Of a stretch of 64,000 bases of DNA, positions 18,290-26,459 are shown piece by piece. The position numbers and the translations under genes are program-made. Below the pieces are notes generated by a model. It searched no databases. It saw nothing but the letters and a program-made list of their open reading frames with translations, and was not told where the DNA came from. The DNA is taken from positions 372,001-436,000 of the forward strand of contig NZ_JAFFJT010000007.1 of NCBI RefSeq assembly GCF_016924665.1. The letters run 5' to 3'. Numbering within the stretch: position 1 is the first letter of the stretch; each line of letters begins with the position of its first letter. The DNA comes from Nocardioides sp. SYSU D00038. GTDB taxonomy: Bacteria > Actinomycetota > Actinomycetes > Propionibacteriales > Nocardioidaceae.

Positions 18290-19527
18290 GAGACTCCTCC
18301 TGCCGCGGCGGGGCGGCGGTCTACGAGCATCGGGTCGGCGAACACCGCGTCGAGGGCGACGGTCGCGCCGCCCCGGACTGCGGCGGTGAATCCGAAGGTG
18401 GACAGGAGGACGCGGGTGCCGGCCGCGTCCGGGGCGAGCACGCCCTGCTCGAGGGCCTGCTCGATGGCCGGCCGCATGTGGTGGCCGACCTGGGCGAAGT
18501 AGCCGCTCAGCACGATCGAGGCGGGGTTGAGCGCGTTGGTGAGCACCGCGGCGCCCACACCGACCCACTGACCGACCTGGTGCAGGGCGGCGAGGGTGCG
18601 GGTGTCGCCGAGGTCGGCGCGGCGGTTGAGCTCGGCGAGCCGGTCGTCGATGGCCAGCGCGGGGTCGCGCACCGGGTCGTCGGAGTCGGCGGCGGCGTCG
18701 AGCAGCGCGTGCAGACCGCTCACGGTCTCCCAGCAGCCCACCCGGCCGCAGCCGCAACGGCGGCCGTGGGGCTCGACGATCATGTGACCGAACTCGCCGG
18801 CGTAGCCGCGGCGGCCGCGCAGCAGCCGGCCGTCGGCGACGATCCCGCCACCCACGCCGATCTCGCCGAAGATGACGAGGATGTCGCGGCGGTCGGCGTC
18901 GCCGGGGACGGCCTCGGCCATCGCGGCGAGGTTGCCCTCGTTGTCGATGGAGACGGGGAGGTCGTCGCCGAGCGCCTCGCGCACCATGTCCGCGACCGGC
19001 ACGTCCTGCCAGCCCAGGTTGGGTCCGTGGGTGAGCACCTCGGCGGTGCGGTCGACCAGGCCGGCGATGCCGATGACCAGGCCGACGGGGCGGATGTCGC
19101 GGTGGCTCAGGTCGGCGACCGTGCGCCGGACCAGGTCGACCAGCTGCTGGACCACCTCGGCCGACGACAGCCGGCGGGCGTCGAGGCCGATCTTGTGCTC
19201 GGCGACGACGTTGCCCGCCAGGTCGAGGGCCAGGGTCGAGACGTGGTTGACGTTGACCTCGGCGCCGATGCCGCACACGCCGTGGCCGTCGAGCTCGACG
19301 AACGTGCCGGGACGGCCGACGCCGCCACGCTCGACGTCGCCGGTGCGGACCAGGCCGCGCTCGGTGAGCTCGCCGACCAGGTCGGAGGCCGCCTGCCGGG
19401 ACAGGCCCAGCTCGGCGGCGAGGGTGGCACGGGACCGGGGACCGTGGTCGCGCAGCTGACGGAGGACCAGGCCGAGCTTGGTGCGGCGGAAGTTGAGCTC
19501 GCCCGCGGCGTCGTCGTGGTTGCGCAT
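18286..19527 (-). CDS. ROK-family transcriptional regulator heading the sugar operon
   Basis: 413 residues. An N-terminal winged helix-turn-helix (about residues 12-75, RATLAAELGLSRQAASDLVGELTERGLV) is followed by a ROK sugar-kinase-like domain. The ROK zinc motif CGCGRVGCWE and the GEIGVGGGIVADG and GEFGHMIVE segments are present. The phosphate-loop positions resemble repressors of the XylR/NagC type rather than active kinases. It is the first gene of the cluster, coupled to the importer ATPase by a 4-base overlap, so it most likely senses the imported sugar or its phosphate and autoregulates. A spaced inverted repeat GTTTGT/ACAAAC lies about 60 bases upstream. Confidence 0.92.
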   Translation of the reverse strand: MRNHDDAAGELNFRRTKLGLVLRQLRDHGPRSRATLAAELGLSRQAASDLVGELTERGLVRTGDVERGGVGRPGTFVELDGHGVCGIGAEVNVNHVSTLALDLAGNVVAEHKIGLDARRLSSAEVVQQLVDLVRRTVADLSHRDIRPVGLVIGIAGLVDRTAEVLTHGPNLGWQDVPVADMVREALGDDLPVSIDNEGNLAAMAEAVPGDADRRDILVIFGEIGVGGGIVADGRLLRGRRGYAGEFGHMIVEPHGRRCGCGRVGCWETVSGLHALLDAAADSDDPVRDPALAIDDRLAELNRRADLGDTRTLAALHQVGQWVGVGAAVLTNALNPASIVLSGYFAQVGHHMRPAIEQALEQGVLAPDAAGTRVLLSTFGFTAAVRGGATVALDAVFADPMLVDRRPAAAGGVS

Positions 19528-19585
19528 GGCTCGTCGTCCACCTCCATCCGATCGGCTTGTGATCCGGGTGTGGCCCCAGTCACTC

Positions 19586-19608
19586 GTTTGTTGGTCTGGC
19601 GCACAAAC
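19586..19608. promoter_or_regulatory. Candidate ROK/XylR operator
   Basis: GTTTGT (19586-19591) and ACAAAC (19603-19608) form an inverted repeat with an 11-base spacer, 59-81 bases upstream of the ROK start. Half-sites and spacing recall the Bacillus XylR operator (TTAGTTTGTT...AACAAACTAA). It probably represses the ROK-importer operon. Binding by the 18286-19527 protein is inferred. Confidence 0.6.
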
Positions 19609-19723
19609 TAGGGACGGTCGTCACATCGGCGCAAGTACCTGGCCCAAAGTTTTTGGCCACCAGGCGTAAATCTTTCGAAATCCATTGGACGAAGTTCCGC
19701 AACTCGGGTGCGGATGGGCTGAA

Positions 19724-19735
19724 TGAAACGTTGCA
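19724..19735. promoter_or_regulatory. LacI-type operator-like palindrome
   Basis: TGAAACGTTGCA is a 12-base near-perfect palindrome centred on CG, matching the LacI/GalR-family operator pattern. It lies about 200 bases upstream of the ROK operon. No LacI-family gene is in the window, so a regulator encoded elsewhere, possibly global, would be needed. A TTTCGAAA palindrome sits nearby at 19673-19680. Confidence 0.5.
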
Positions 19736-19766
19736 AACGACCGAACGCCGCGGCCGGCCCGAGGCG

Positions 19767-19809
19767 CGCCGAGTCGTCGTTACCGCATGGCAGTAACGAC
19801 GACTCGGCG
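19767..19809. terminator. 17-bp perfect hairpin after xylB
   Basis: CGCCGAGTCGTCGTTAC (19767-19783) pairs perfectly with 19793-19809 around a 9-base loop. It lies six bases past the xylB stop and so is a good terminator. A close relative occurs at 44016-44052, again at gene ends, so this is a repeated element. Confidence 0.75.
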
Positions 19810-19814
19810 GAGGG

Positions 19815-21197
19815 TCAGGCGGGCCTGACGGCCCGGTAGCGCTCGCGGACGGCCGCGACCGGGGCGGCGTCGTACGTCGACACCTCGCCGGTGGTCCAGG
19901 CAGGGGGCGTGTCGCCGCCGGCGAGGGCCCAGGCGGCCTGGCGGCAGGCGCCGTCGGCGACGTACTCGCCCGGGGCCGGCACCTCGACCGGCACGCCGAG
20001 CACGGTCGGCGCCAGCCGGCGCACGGCCTCGGACTGGGCGCCGCCGCCGACCAGGCTGACCCGCCGCGGCGTCACGCCGGTGGCGAGCAGGGCGTCGAGC
20101 CCGTCGGCGAGGCCGCAGAGCATGCCCTCGACGGCCGCGCGGGCCAGGTGGGCCGGGGTCATGGTGCCGAGCGTGAGCCCGTGGAGGGTGCCGGTGGCGT
20201 CGGGCAGGTTGGGGGTGCGCTCGCCCTCGAGGTAGGGCACCAGCACCAGCCCGTCGGCGCCCGCCGGCGCCGAGAGCGCGAGGTCGGAGAGGGTGGCGAG
20301 GTCGACGCCGAGGGTGCGCGCGGTGGCGTCGAGCACCCGGGCGGCGTTGAGCGTGCAGACCAGCGGCAGGAAGTGGCCGGTGGCGTCGGCGAAGCCCGCG
20401 ACGATGCCGCTGGCGTCGCGCACCCCGGAGGTGGCCACGGCGGTGACGACGCCAGAGGTGCCGATCGACACGACGACGTCCCCGGGGCCGGCGGCCAGGC
20501 CGAGCGCGGCACCGGCGTTGTCGCCCGCGCCGGCGCCCAGCACCGCACCCCCCGGCGTGCGGCCGGCCTGCTCGGCGGGTCCGACCACGCGGGGCACCAG
20601 CGGCTCGTGACCGAGCGCCAGCTTGAGCAGGTCCGGACGGTACTCGCCGGTCTCGGCCGACCAGTAGCCGGTGCCGCTGGCGTCGCTGCGGTCGGTGGTG
20701 GCGGTGGCGATGTCGGCGGAGCCGGAGAGCTTCCAGGTGAGCCAGTCGTGGGGCAGCAGCACGGCCGCCGTGCGGCGGGCGTGCTCGGGCTCGTGCTCGG
20801 CGAGCCACCGGAGCTTGGTGACCGTGAAGCTGGCGACCGGGACGACGCCGACGGCGTCGGCCCAGGCCTGGGGGCCCCCCAGCTCGTCGGTGAGGTCGGC
20901 GGCGGCGCCGGCGGAGCGGGTGTCGTTCCACAGCAGGGCCGGACGCACCACCTCGCCCGCCTCGTCGAGGCAGACCATCCCGTGCTGCTGGCCGCCGACG
21001 GCGACCGCGGCGACGTCGTCGAGCCCGCCGGCCTGGGCGATCGCCTCCTGCAGTGCCGACCACCAGTGGGCCGGGTCGACCTCGGTGCCGTCGGGGTGCG
21101 ACGCACGTCCGCTGCGCACCAGCTCCCCGGTCTCGGCGTCGCGGACGACGACCTTGCAGCTCTGGGTCGAGCTGTCGACTCCGGCAACGAGCGTCAC
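19815..21197 (-). CDS. xylB: Xylulokinase
   Basis: 460 residues, FGGY carbohydrate kinase. Start: [13 protein letters not shown] (phosphate 1 motif, first domain). [13 protein letters not shown] and LLWNDTRS are the xylulokinase-specific MDW/NDxR substrate region, and [13 protein letters not shown] and [10 protein letters not shown] form the second-domain nucleotide motif with the catalytic Asp in [19 protein letters not shown] and [20 protein letters not shown] are C-terminal family signatures. It phosphorylates D-xylulose from XylA, feeding the pentose-phosphate pathway. The GTG start (21195-21197) overlaps the second ROK gene's stop (GTGA) with GGGAGG upstream. A strong hairpin follows the stop. 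Confidence 0.95.
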   Translation of the reverse strand: MTLVAGVDSSTQSCKVVVRDAETGELVRSGRASHPDGTEVDPAHWWSALQEAIAQAGGLDDVAAVAVGGQQHGMVCLDEAGEVVRPALLWNDTRSAGAAADLTDELGGPQAWADAVGVVPVASFTVTKLRWLAEHEPEHARRTAAVLLPHDWLTWKLSGSADIATATTDRSDASGTGYWSAETGEYRPDLLKLALGHEPLVPRVVGPAEQAGRTPGGAVLGAGAGDNAGAALGLAAGPGDVVVSIGTSGVVTAVATSGVRDASGIVAGFADATGHFLPLVCTLNAARVLDATARTLGVDLATLSDLALSAPAGADGLVLVPYLEGERTPNLPDATGTLHGLTLGTMTPAHLARAAVEGMLCGLADGLDALLATGVTPRRVSLVGGGAQSEAVRRLAPTVLGVPVEVPAPGEYVADGACRQAAWALAGGDTPPAWTTGEVSTYDAAPVAAVRERYRAVRPA

Positions 21198-22402
21198 GGG
21201 ATCCTCCCCTGGTCAGCGGCATAGACGACCCCGCTGATCAGGCGAGCGGCACCGACGACCCCGGCGTGGTCGCCGAGCTCGGTGAGCACGATCGGCAGGC
21301 TGCCGGTCGCCAGCGGGAGAGAGCGACGATAGGTCACACCACGGATCTCGGCCAACAGCGAGTGGCCCAGCGCGGTCACGCCGCCGCCGATCACGATGAG
21401 ATCGGGGTTGAAGAACGAGACCAGGCTGGCGAGCACCTGCCCGATCCGGCGACCGCTGTCGCGGATCAGCTGGACGGCGTGCGGATCGCCTTGTGACACA
21501 GCGGTTCCGACGTCGGCGGCGGTGAGCACGCCCTTGTCGGTGAGCAGCGAGGCGAGGATCTCGGAGCGGCCCGCCTGGGCCGCCGCGGTGGCGTCCCGGG
21601 CGAGCGCAGCACCCCCGGCGAAGGCCTCCAGGCAGCCGGTGTTGCCGCAGGCGCAGGTGGGCCCGAAGTCGTCGACGCGGATGTGGCCGATGTCCCCGGC
21701 GCAGCCGTCGGCGCCCCGGTAGAGCTCGCCGTCGATGACGATGCCGCAGCCGATGCCGGTGCCGATCTTGACGTAGAGGAAGTTGTGGGCGGTGCGGGCG
21801 ACACCGGCGTGCTGCTCGCCGACCGCCATCACGTTGACGTCGTTGTCGAGCACGACGGGGCAGCCGAGCTCGCGGGAGACCGCGTCGCGCACCGGGTAGC
21901 CGTCCCAGCCGGGCATGATCGGCGGGCTGACGGGCAGCCCCCGGTGGAAGTCGACCGGGCCCGGCACGCCGATGCCGACGCCGACCAGCCGGTCGACGTC
22001 CGCCTCGGTCATCAGCTGGCGCGCGGTCCTGAGCGCGATCGCCAGCACCGCCTCGGGCCCCTGCTTGATGTCGCACGGCACCGCGCGGTGGGCCAGCACG
22101 CCGAGCCGACCGTCGGTCACCGCGACCGAGAGGCCGGTGGCCCCGACGTTGATGCCCGCGAACCGGATCGAGGCGTCGAGGTCGACCATCGTGGAGCGCC
22201 GGCCGCCGCGCGAGGCCGCCGGTCCGGTCTCCTCGGCCAGCCCGAGCTCGCCGAGCCGGGCGACCTCGGCGGCCACCGTGGTGCGCGAGACCTCCAGCCG
22301 GTCAGCCAGCTGGGCCCGGGAGAGAGGCCCGGTGTCGCGCAGCAGCGCCAGGAGCCGGGCCTGGAGCGGGGTCTCGGCCCGTCCGGCGAGGGAATGCAGC
22401 AC
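21194..22402 (-). CDS. ROK-family regulator coupled to xylulokinase (XylR-like)
   Basis: 402 residues. An N-terminal helix-turn-helix ([28 protein letters not shown], about residues 28-56) precedes a ROK domain with [34 protein letters not shown] and the zinc-type motif [15 protein letters not shown]. It forms a two-gene unit with xylB through a GTGA overlap, the common arrangement of xylose repressors. It is distinct from the ROK protein at 18286-19527, so the locus has two paralogous regulators. Start is GTG at 22400-22402, only 45 bases after the SGNH gene on the same strand; co-transcription with that gene is possible. Confidence 0.92.
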   Translation of the reverse strand: MLHSLAGRAETPLQARLLALLRDTGPLSRAQLADRLEVSRTTVAAEVARLGELGLAEETGPAASRGGRRSTMVDLDASIRFAGINVGATGLSVAVTDGRLGVLAHRAVPCDIKQGPEAVLAIALRTARQLMTEADVDRLVGVGIGVPGPVDFHRGLPVSPPIMPGWDGYPVRDAVSRELGCPVVLDNDVNVMAVGEQHAGVARTAHNFLYVKIGTGIGCGIVIDGELYRGADGCAGDIGHIRVDDFGPTCACGNTGCLEAFAGGAALARDATAAAQAGRSEILASLLTDKGVLTAADVGTAVSQGDPHAVQLIRDSGRRIGQVLASLVSFFNPDLIVIGGGVTALGHSLLAEIRGVTYRRSLPLATGSLPIVLTELGDHAGVVGAARLISGVVYAADQGRIP

Positions 22403-22447
22403 GCGCGCATCCTCCCACGCGCTGCCAACGTCGCGCCCGACGCGCCG

Positions 22448-23143
22448 CTACTCGGCGGGCAGTCGTGCGGCGACCGCCGCGCCGAACGCGCGGTGCCCGT
22501 CCTCGGTGAGGTGGAGGCGGTCGTCGAGGTAGGACAGGTCGAGGTCGGTGGTGGAGACGTAGGCGACGCCGTGCTGCTCGCTGAGCTCGGCGAGCAGCGC
22601 GTCGATGCGGGGTACGCCGCGCGAGCGGCTCGGGGCGGCCGCTGGCCCGACGACGACGACCGGCGCGCCAGTGCCGTCGAGCACGCGGAGCAGGTCGCGG
22701 AAGCCCCGGGCGACCAGGCGCTCGGGCTGGTCGACGTCGTTGAGCCCGCCCTCCACCACGACCAGGCCGGCGCCGCCGGCGACCGCCGCGGCGGCTCGGG
22801 CCGCGAACGCGACCGCGGCGCCGCACGGGGAGGCGCCGGCGCTGAACCCGGAACCCGAGAAGCCGTCGACGTGCACGCGGCCGGGCAGCTGCGAGGGCCA
22901 CGAGCGCTCGGGGCGCTCGAGGCCAAGGCCCACCGACCAGGAGTCGCCGATCACCACGACCCGCTCGCCGGTGCCTACGTCGCGCTCCGCCCGCGTCGAC
23001 GCCGCGGCCGCGAACCGCTCGCAGCGGTCGGCGTCCGCGCTGCTGGCCCGGCCGGCGAGGTGGAGCGAGAGCCCCGCGGCCACCACGACCAGGCACACGC
23101 CGACGAGCAGGCGGCGGCGCGCGGCCAGGACGGGGAGGAGCAC
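22448..23143 (-). CDS. SGNH/GDSL-type hydrolase, exported
   Basis: 231 residues. A basic start and one hydrophobic segment (residues 8-30, RRLLVGVCLVVVAAGLSLHLAG) indicate a signal peptide or anchor. Block I is VVVIGDSWSVGLGL with the nucleophile Ser. Block III is VEGGLNDV with the oxyanion Asn. Block V is DRLHLTEDGH with the catalytic Asp/His. An esterase or carbohydrate deacetylase acting outside the cell is likely, which would suit the neighbouring glycoside genes, but the substrate is unknown. No good Shine-Dalgarno sequence precedes the GTG start; GAGAAT six bases upstream may be a -10 element. Confidence 0.85.
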   Translation of the reverse strand: MLLPVLAARRRLLVGVCLVVVAAGLSLHLAGRASSADADRCERFAAAASTRAERDVGTGERVVVIGDSWSVGLGLERPERSWPSQLPGRVHVDGFSGSGFSAGASPCGAAVAFAARAAAAVAGGAGLVVVEGGLNDVDQPERLVARGFRDLLRVLDGTGAPVVVVGPAAAPSRSRGVPRIDALLAELSEQHGVAYVSTTDLDLSYLDDRLHLTEDGHRAFGAAVAARLPAE

Positions 23144-23199
23144 GGTGTCATTCTCGGTGGGGCGACCCTCGGGTCACATGGCGAACATGGGGGATCCGG

Positions 23200-23219
23200 G
23201 GTGGCCCGATCGGGCCACC
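23200..23219 (-). terminator. Palindromic terminator after hflX
   Basis: GGTGGCCCGATCGGGCCACC is a perfect 20-base palindrome 22 bases downstream of the hflX stop, with further CCGG/CCGG pairing outside. No U-tract, as is common in high-GC actinobacteria. Confidence 0.7.
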
Positions 23220-23241
23220 ACCGGGGCGCGGGCTGCGCAGG

Positions 23242-24756
23242 TCAGACGGCGTACGCCGCCAGCTCGCCGGCCAGGCGCTCGGTGGCCCGCCCCGACACCA
23301 CCGTGCCGTCGCCGGTGTGCTCGATCGACTCGATCTCGCCGTGCTGGTGGAGCTTGTCGATGAGGTCGCCGCGGTCGTAGGGCAGCAGCGCCTTGAACTC
23401 CACACCTGGGCGGGGCAGCTCGCCCTCGACCACGGCGAGCGCCTCGGCGATGCCCTCGCCGGTGCGGGCGCTGACCACGACCGAGTGGGGCTCGCGCTGC
23501 CGCAGGCGGGCGATCACCATCGGGTCGGCCAGGTCGGCCTTGTTGATCACGACCAGCTCGGGCACCTCGGCGGCGCCGACCTCGGCGAACACCTCGCGCA
23601 CCGCCGTGATCTGCCCCTCCGGGTCGGGGTGGGAGCCGTCGACGACGTGCAGGATCAGGTCGGCGTCGGCGACCTCCTCGAGGGTGGAGCGGAACGCCTC
23701 GACCAGCTGGTGGGGCAGGTGCCGCACGAATCCGACGGTGTCGCTCATCGTGTAGACGCGGCCGTCGGCGGTGGTGGTGCGGCGGGTGGTCGGGTCGAGC
23801 GTCGCGAAGAGGGCGTCCTCGACCAGGACGCCGGCGTCGGTGAGCCGGTTGAGCAGCGAGGACTTGCCGGCGTTGGTGTAGCCGGCGATCGCGACGGCCG
23901 GGATGGCGTTGCGCCGCCGCTCGGCGCGCTTGGTGTCGCGGGTGCCCTTCATCGCGGCGAGCTCGCGGCGCAGCTTGGCGATCTTGGTGTTGATCCGCCG
24001 TCGGTCGGTCTCGATCTTGGTCTCACCCGGACCGCGGCCGCCGATGCCGGCACCCGCGGCGACCCGGCCACCGGCCTGGCGGGACAGGTTGCCGCCCCAG
24101 CCGCGCAGCCGCTGCTTCATGTAGCTGAGCTGGGCGAGCTCGACCTGGGCCTGGCCCTCGCGGCTCTTGGCGTGCTGGGCGAAGATGTCGAGGATCAGCG
24201 CGGTGCGGTCGACGACCTTGACCTTGAGCCGGTCCTCGAGGTTGCGCAGCTGGCTGGGTGCGAGCTCTCCGTCGCAGATGACGGTGTCGGCGCCGCTGGC
24301 CTGGACGATCTCGGCGATCCCCTCCACCTTGCCGCGTCCGACGTACGTCGCGGGGTCGGGGGACTGCCGGCGCTGGTAGATCGCGTCGAGCACCTCCGAG
24401 CCGGCGGTCTCGGCGAGCAGGGCCAGCTCGGCCATGGAGTTTTCGGCGTCCTCGACGGTGCCGTCGGTCCAGACGCCGACCAGGACCACCCGCTCCAGCC
24501 GGAGCTGTCGGTACTCGACCTCGGTGATGTCCTCGAGCTCGGTGCGCAGGCTCGCGACCCGGCGGAGCTGGTGGCGCTCGGCGAGGTCCATCGCGCCGGT
24601 GGTGGGGTCGAGCTCGGGGTCCGGCGCGTCGAGGTCGGCGCCCGTCCCGGGGTCGTCGCCGGGGTCGTCGCCGGGGTCGTCGGCGTCGTCCCAGGCCGTG
24701 GTCTGCTCGAGCTCGTCGTCGAGGTCGAAGTGGGTGAGGTCGTGTGCGTTCGTCAT
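23242..24756 (-). CDS. hflX: GTPase HflX, ribosome-associated
   Basis: 504 residues. An acidic N-terminal extension with DDPG repeated in tandem (about residues 26-36) precedes the HflX N-domain (LVGVWTDGTVEDAENSMAEL, YVGRGKVEGI, DGELAPSQLRNLE), a glycine-rich linker (GAGIGGRGPGETKIETDRR) and the GTPase domain: G1 GYTNAGKSS near residue 290, G3 DTVGFV, G4 NKAD, G5 SA. HflX splits or rescues stalled 70S ribosomes under stress. ATG 24756 is preceded by GGAAGG. Upstream in-frame extension to 25329 is rejected because it runs antisense through the divergent kinase. Close to dapF and miaA as in streptomycetes. Confidence 0.96.
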   Translation of the reverse strand: MTNAHDLTHFDLDDELEQTTAWDDADDPGDDPGDDPGTGADLDAPDPELDPTTGAMDLAERHQLRRVASLRTELEDITEVEYRQLRLERVVLVGVWTDGTVEDAENSMAELALLAETAGSEVLDAIYQRRQSPDPATYVGRGKVEGIAEIVQASGADTVICDGELAPSQLRNLEDRLKVKVVDRTALILDIFAQHAKSREGQAQVELAQLSYMKQRLRGWGGNLSRQAGGRVAAGAGIGGRGPGETKIETDRRRINTKIAKLRRELAAMKGTRDTKRAERRRNAIPAVAIAGYTNAGKSSLLNRLTDAGVLVEDALFATLDPTTRRTTTADGRVYTMSDTVGFVRHLPHQLVEAFRSTLEEVADADLILHVVDGSHPDPEGQITAVREVFAEVGAAEVPELVVINKADLADPMVIARLRQREPHSVVVSARTGEGIAEALAVVEGELPRPGVEFKALLPYDRGDLIDKLHQHGEIESIEHTGDGTVVSGRATERLAGELAAYAV

Positions 24757-24834
24757 ACGCCTTCCAGAGTAGGTTCTCCGGTTCAACACTGGCGAGTCCT
24801 TATCCATGCCCGACCCTGGTGGGAGGCTGACCGG

Positions 24835-25470
24835 GTGGACCCGATCCGGCTCTCCCCCGACGGTCGCGAGCTCGACCCGCTGCTGGCCGCGTTCACCGGG
24901 CGGCTGCTGGGCGTCTCCGGTGCGCCGGGTGCCGGGAAGTCGACGCTGGCGGCCGAGCTCGCCCGCCGCACAGGCGCGGTCGTCGTGCCGATGGACGGGT
25001 TCCACCTCGCCGACGTCGAGCTGGTGCGCCGCGGGCTGCTCGACCGCAAGGGCGCCCCGGAGACCTTCGACGCGGCGGGGTACGCCGCGCTGCTCGCGCG
25101 GGTTCGGGTGGCCGACGAGGTCGTGATGGCGCCGGCGTTCGAGCGCGACCTCGAGCAGCCTCTCGCAGGGGCCATCGCGGTCGACCCGGCCGCGCCGCTC
25201 GTGGTCACCGAGGGCAACTACCTGCTGCTCGACGAGGACCCCTGGCCCCGGGTGCACGCCCGCCTCGACGCGGTCTGGCACGTGGTGACCGAACCGGTCG
25301 TACGCCGCCGCCGGCTCCTCGCGCGCCACGTCGCCTCCGGCAAGTCCCCCGCCGCCGCCGAGCAGTGGGTCTCCCGGGTCGACGACCCCAACGCCGTCAT
25401 CGTCGACGCCACCGCCTCCCGCGCCGACCTGGTGGTTGAGCTGACCTCCTGGGCGCCCTCGCCGGGATAG
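24835..25470 (+). CDS. P-loop nucleoside/sugar kinase-like protein (uridine kinase / FrcK type)
   Basis: 211 residues. Walker A GVSGAPGAGKST at about residues 26-37, the substrate-side MDGFHLADVEL, a DRKGAPETFD segment, and TEGNYLLLDEDPW all match the uridine-kinase/phosphoribulokinase-like family known as nucleoside/nucleotide kinase or FrcK-type proteins. VVRRRRLLARHVASGKS is the lid region. The phosphoryl acceptor (a nucleoside, pantothenate-like or sugar) cannot be fixed. Start GTG 24835-24837 is nine bases after GGGAGG. It diverges from hflX with only 78 bases between them, so the two share a promoter region. The stop codon lies inside a hairpin. Confidence 0.85.
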   Translation: MDPIRLSPDGRELDPLLAAFTGRLLGVSGAPGAGKSTLAAELARRTGAVVVPMDGFHLADVELVRRGLLDRKGAPETFDAAGYAALLARVRVADEVVMAPAFERDLEQPLAGAIAVDPAAPLVVTEGNYLLLDEDPWPRVHARLDAVWHVVTEPVVRRRRLLARHVASGKSPAAAEQWVSRVDDPNAVIVDATASRADLVVELTSWAPSPG

Positions 25471-25527
25471 TCCCTGACGTTCTGGCCCCCTGGACGGCCG
25501 CCAAGGGGGCCACTTCGTCAGGGACTA
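25468..25527 (+). terminator. Two-step hairpin at the kinase stop codon
   Basis: TAGTCCCTGACG (25468-25479) pairs with 25516-25527 and TGGCCCCCT (25483-25491) with 25504-25512. The kinase's TAG stop is the first triplet of the stem. It may be a member of a dispersed palindrome family. Confidence 0.7.
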
Positions 25528-25554
25528 CCGCTCCGAGCCGCACTCCCGGACGCG

Positions 25555-25592
25555 GACGAGGCCCCGCTCCCCCGAGGGGGCGGGGCCTCGTC
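25555..25592 (-). terminator. Strong hairpin terminator after the SDR gene
   Basis: GACGAGGCCCCG (25555-25566) pairs with CGGGGCCTCGTC (25581-25592), with an inner CCCCC/GGGGG and a GA loop. It lies 15 bases past the SDR stop and, with the neighbouring hairpin, separates two convergent genes. Confidence 0.78.
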
Positions 25593-25607
25593 GTACGTGG
25601 GTTCGCG

Positions 25608-26384
25608 CTACTTGGGGGGCATCCGGATGCCACCGTCGACGCGGATCACCTCGGCGTTCATGTAGCTGTTGGTGATGCACTCGACGACCATGCTGGCCAG
25701 CTCGTCCGGGACGCCGAGGCGCTTGGGGAAGAGCACGCTCTCGCCGAGCTTGGCCTTGAACGCCTCGGAGTCGGGGCCCTCGCCGTAGATCGGGGTGTCG
25801 ATCAGGCCGGGGGCCACGGTGTTGAGCCGGATGCCGGCCGCGGACAGGTCGCGGGCCACCGGCAGGGTCATGCCGACGACACCGCCCTTCGACGCGGAGT
25901 ACGACGCCTGGCCGATCTGGCCGTCGAAGGCCGCGACCGAGGCGAGGTTGACGATCGCGCCGCGCTGACCGTCGGCGTCCGGCTCGTTGCGGCTCATCAC
26001 GCTGGCCGCCTGGCGGACGACGTCGAAGGTGCCGATCAGGTTGATCTGGATGACCTTGGTGAACGCCGCCAGGTCGTGGGCAGACTCGATCTGGCCGTCC
26101 CGACCGATGGTGCGCTGGGCCCAGCCGATGCCGGCGGAGTTCACGACCGCGCGCAGCGGGGCGATCTCGGCGGCGGCGTTGACCGCGGCGGTGATCTGGT
26201 CGGTGTCGGTGACGTCGACCTGGGCGAAGACGCCGCCGATCTCGTGGGCGAGCGCCTCACCCTTCTCGGCCTGCAGGTCGGCCACCACGACGACCGCGCC
26301 CCGGGCGGCGAGCTGGCGGGCGGCGGCGGCGCCGATGCCCGACGCGGCACCGGTGACGATGGCGGATGCTCCGTTGATGTCCAT
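25608..26384 (-). CDS. Short-chain dehydrogenase, 3-hydroxyacyl-CoA dehydrogenase-like
   Basis: 258 residues, classical SDR. The cofactor motif TGAASGIG lies at residues 11-18 and D36-type VADLQ suggests NAD preference. NSAG and the catalytic Ser in VNLASVAAF, with YSASKGG (YxxxK), complete the site, and LNTVAPGLIDTPIY is the usual post-active-site loop. Overall pattern, including the truncated C-terminus RVDGGIRMPPK, resembles type II 3-hydroxyacyl-CoA dehydrogenases (HSD17B10-like) of beta-oxidation. ATG 26384 has no Shine-Dalgarno sequence but a TATGCT hexamer seven bases upstream; the leaderless start is favoured over the longer frame. Confidence 0.88.
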   Translation of the reverse strand: MDINGASAIVTGAASGIGAAAARQLAARGAVVVVADLQAEKGEALAHEIGGVFAQVDVTDTDQITAAVNAAAEIAPLRAVVNSAGIGWAQRTIGRDGQIESAHDLAAFTKVIQINLIGTFDVVRQAASVMSRNEPDADGQRGAIVNLASVAAFDGQIGQASYSASKGGVVGMTLPVARDLSAAGIRLNTVAPGLIDTPIYGEGPDSEAFKAKLGESVLFPKRLGVPDELASMVVECITNSYMNAEVIRVDGGIRMPPK

Positions 26385-26391
26385 GCCCCGG

Positions 26392-26397
26392 AGCATA
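26392..26397 (-). promoter_or_regulatory. -10 hexamer TATGCT of the SDR gene
   Basis: Minus-strand TATGCT ends seven bases before the ATG. It fits a leaderless transcript. Confidence 0.55.
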
Positions 26398-26459
26398 GGC
26401 GACCGAGACAGCGGCACTGTCACGGTGCTGCGCCGGTGCGGGCGCGGTGCCGGGTGGGC

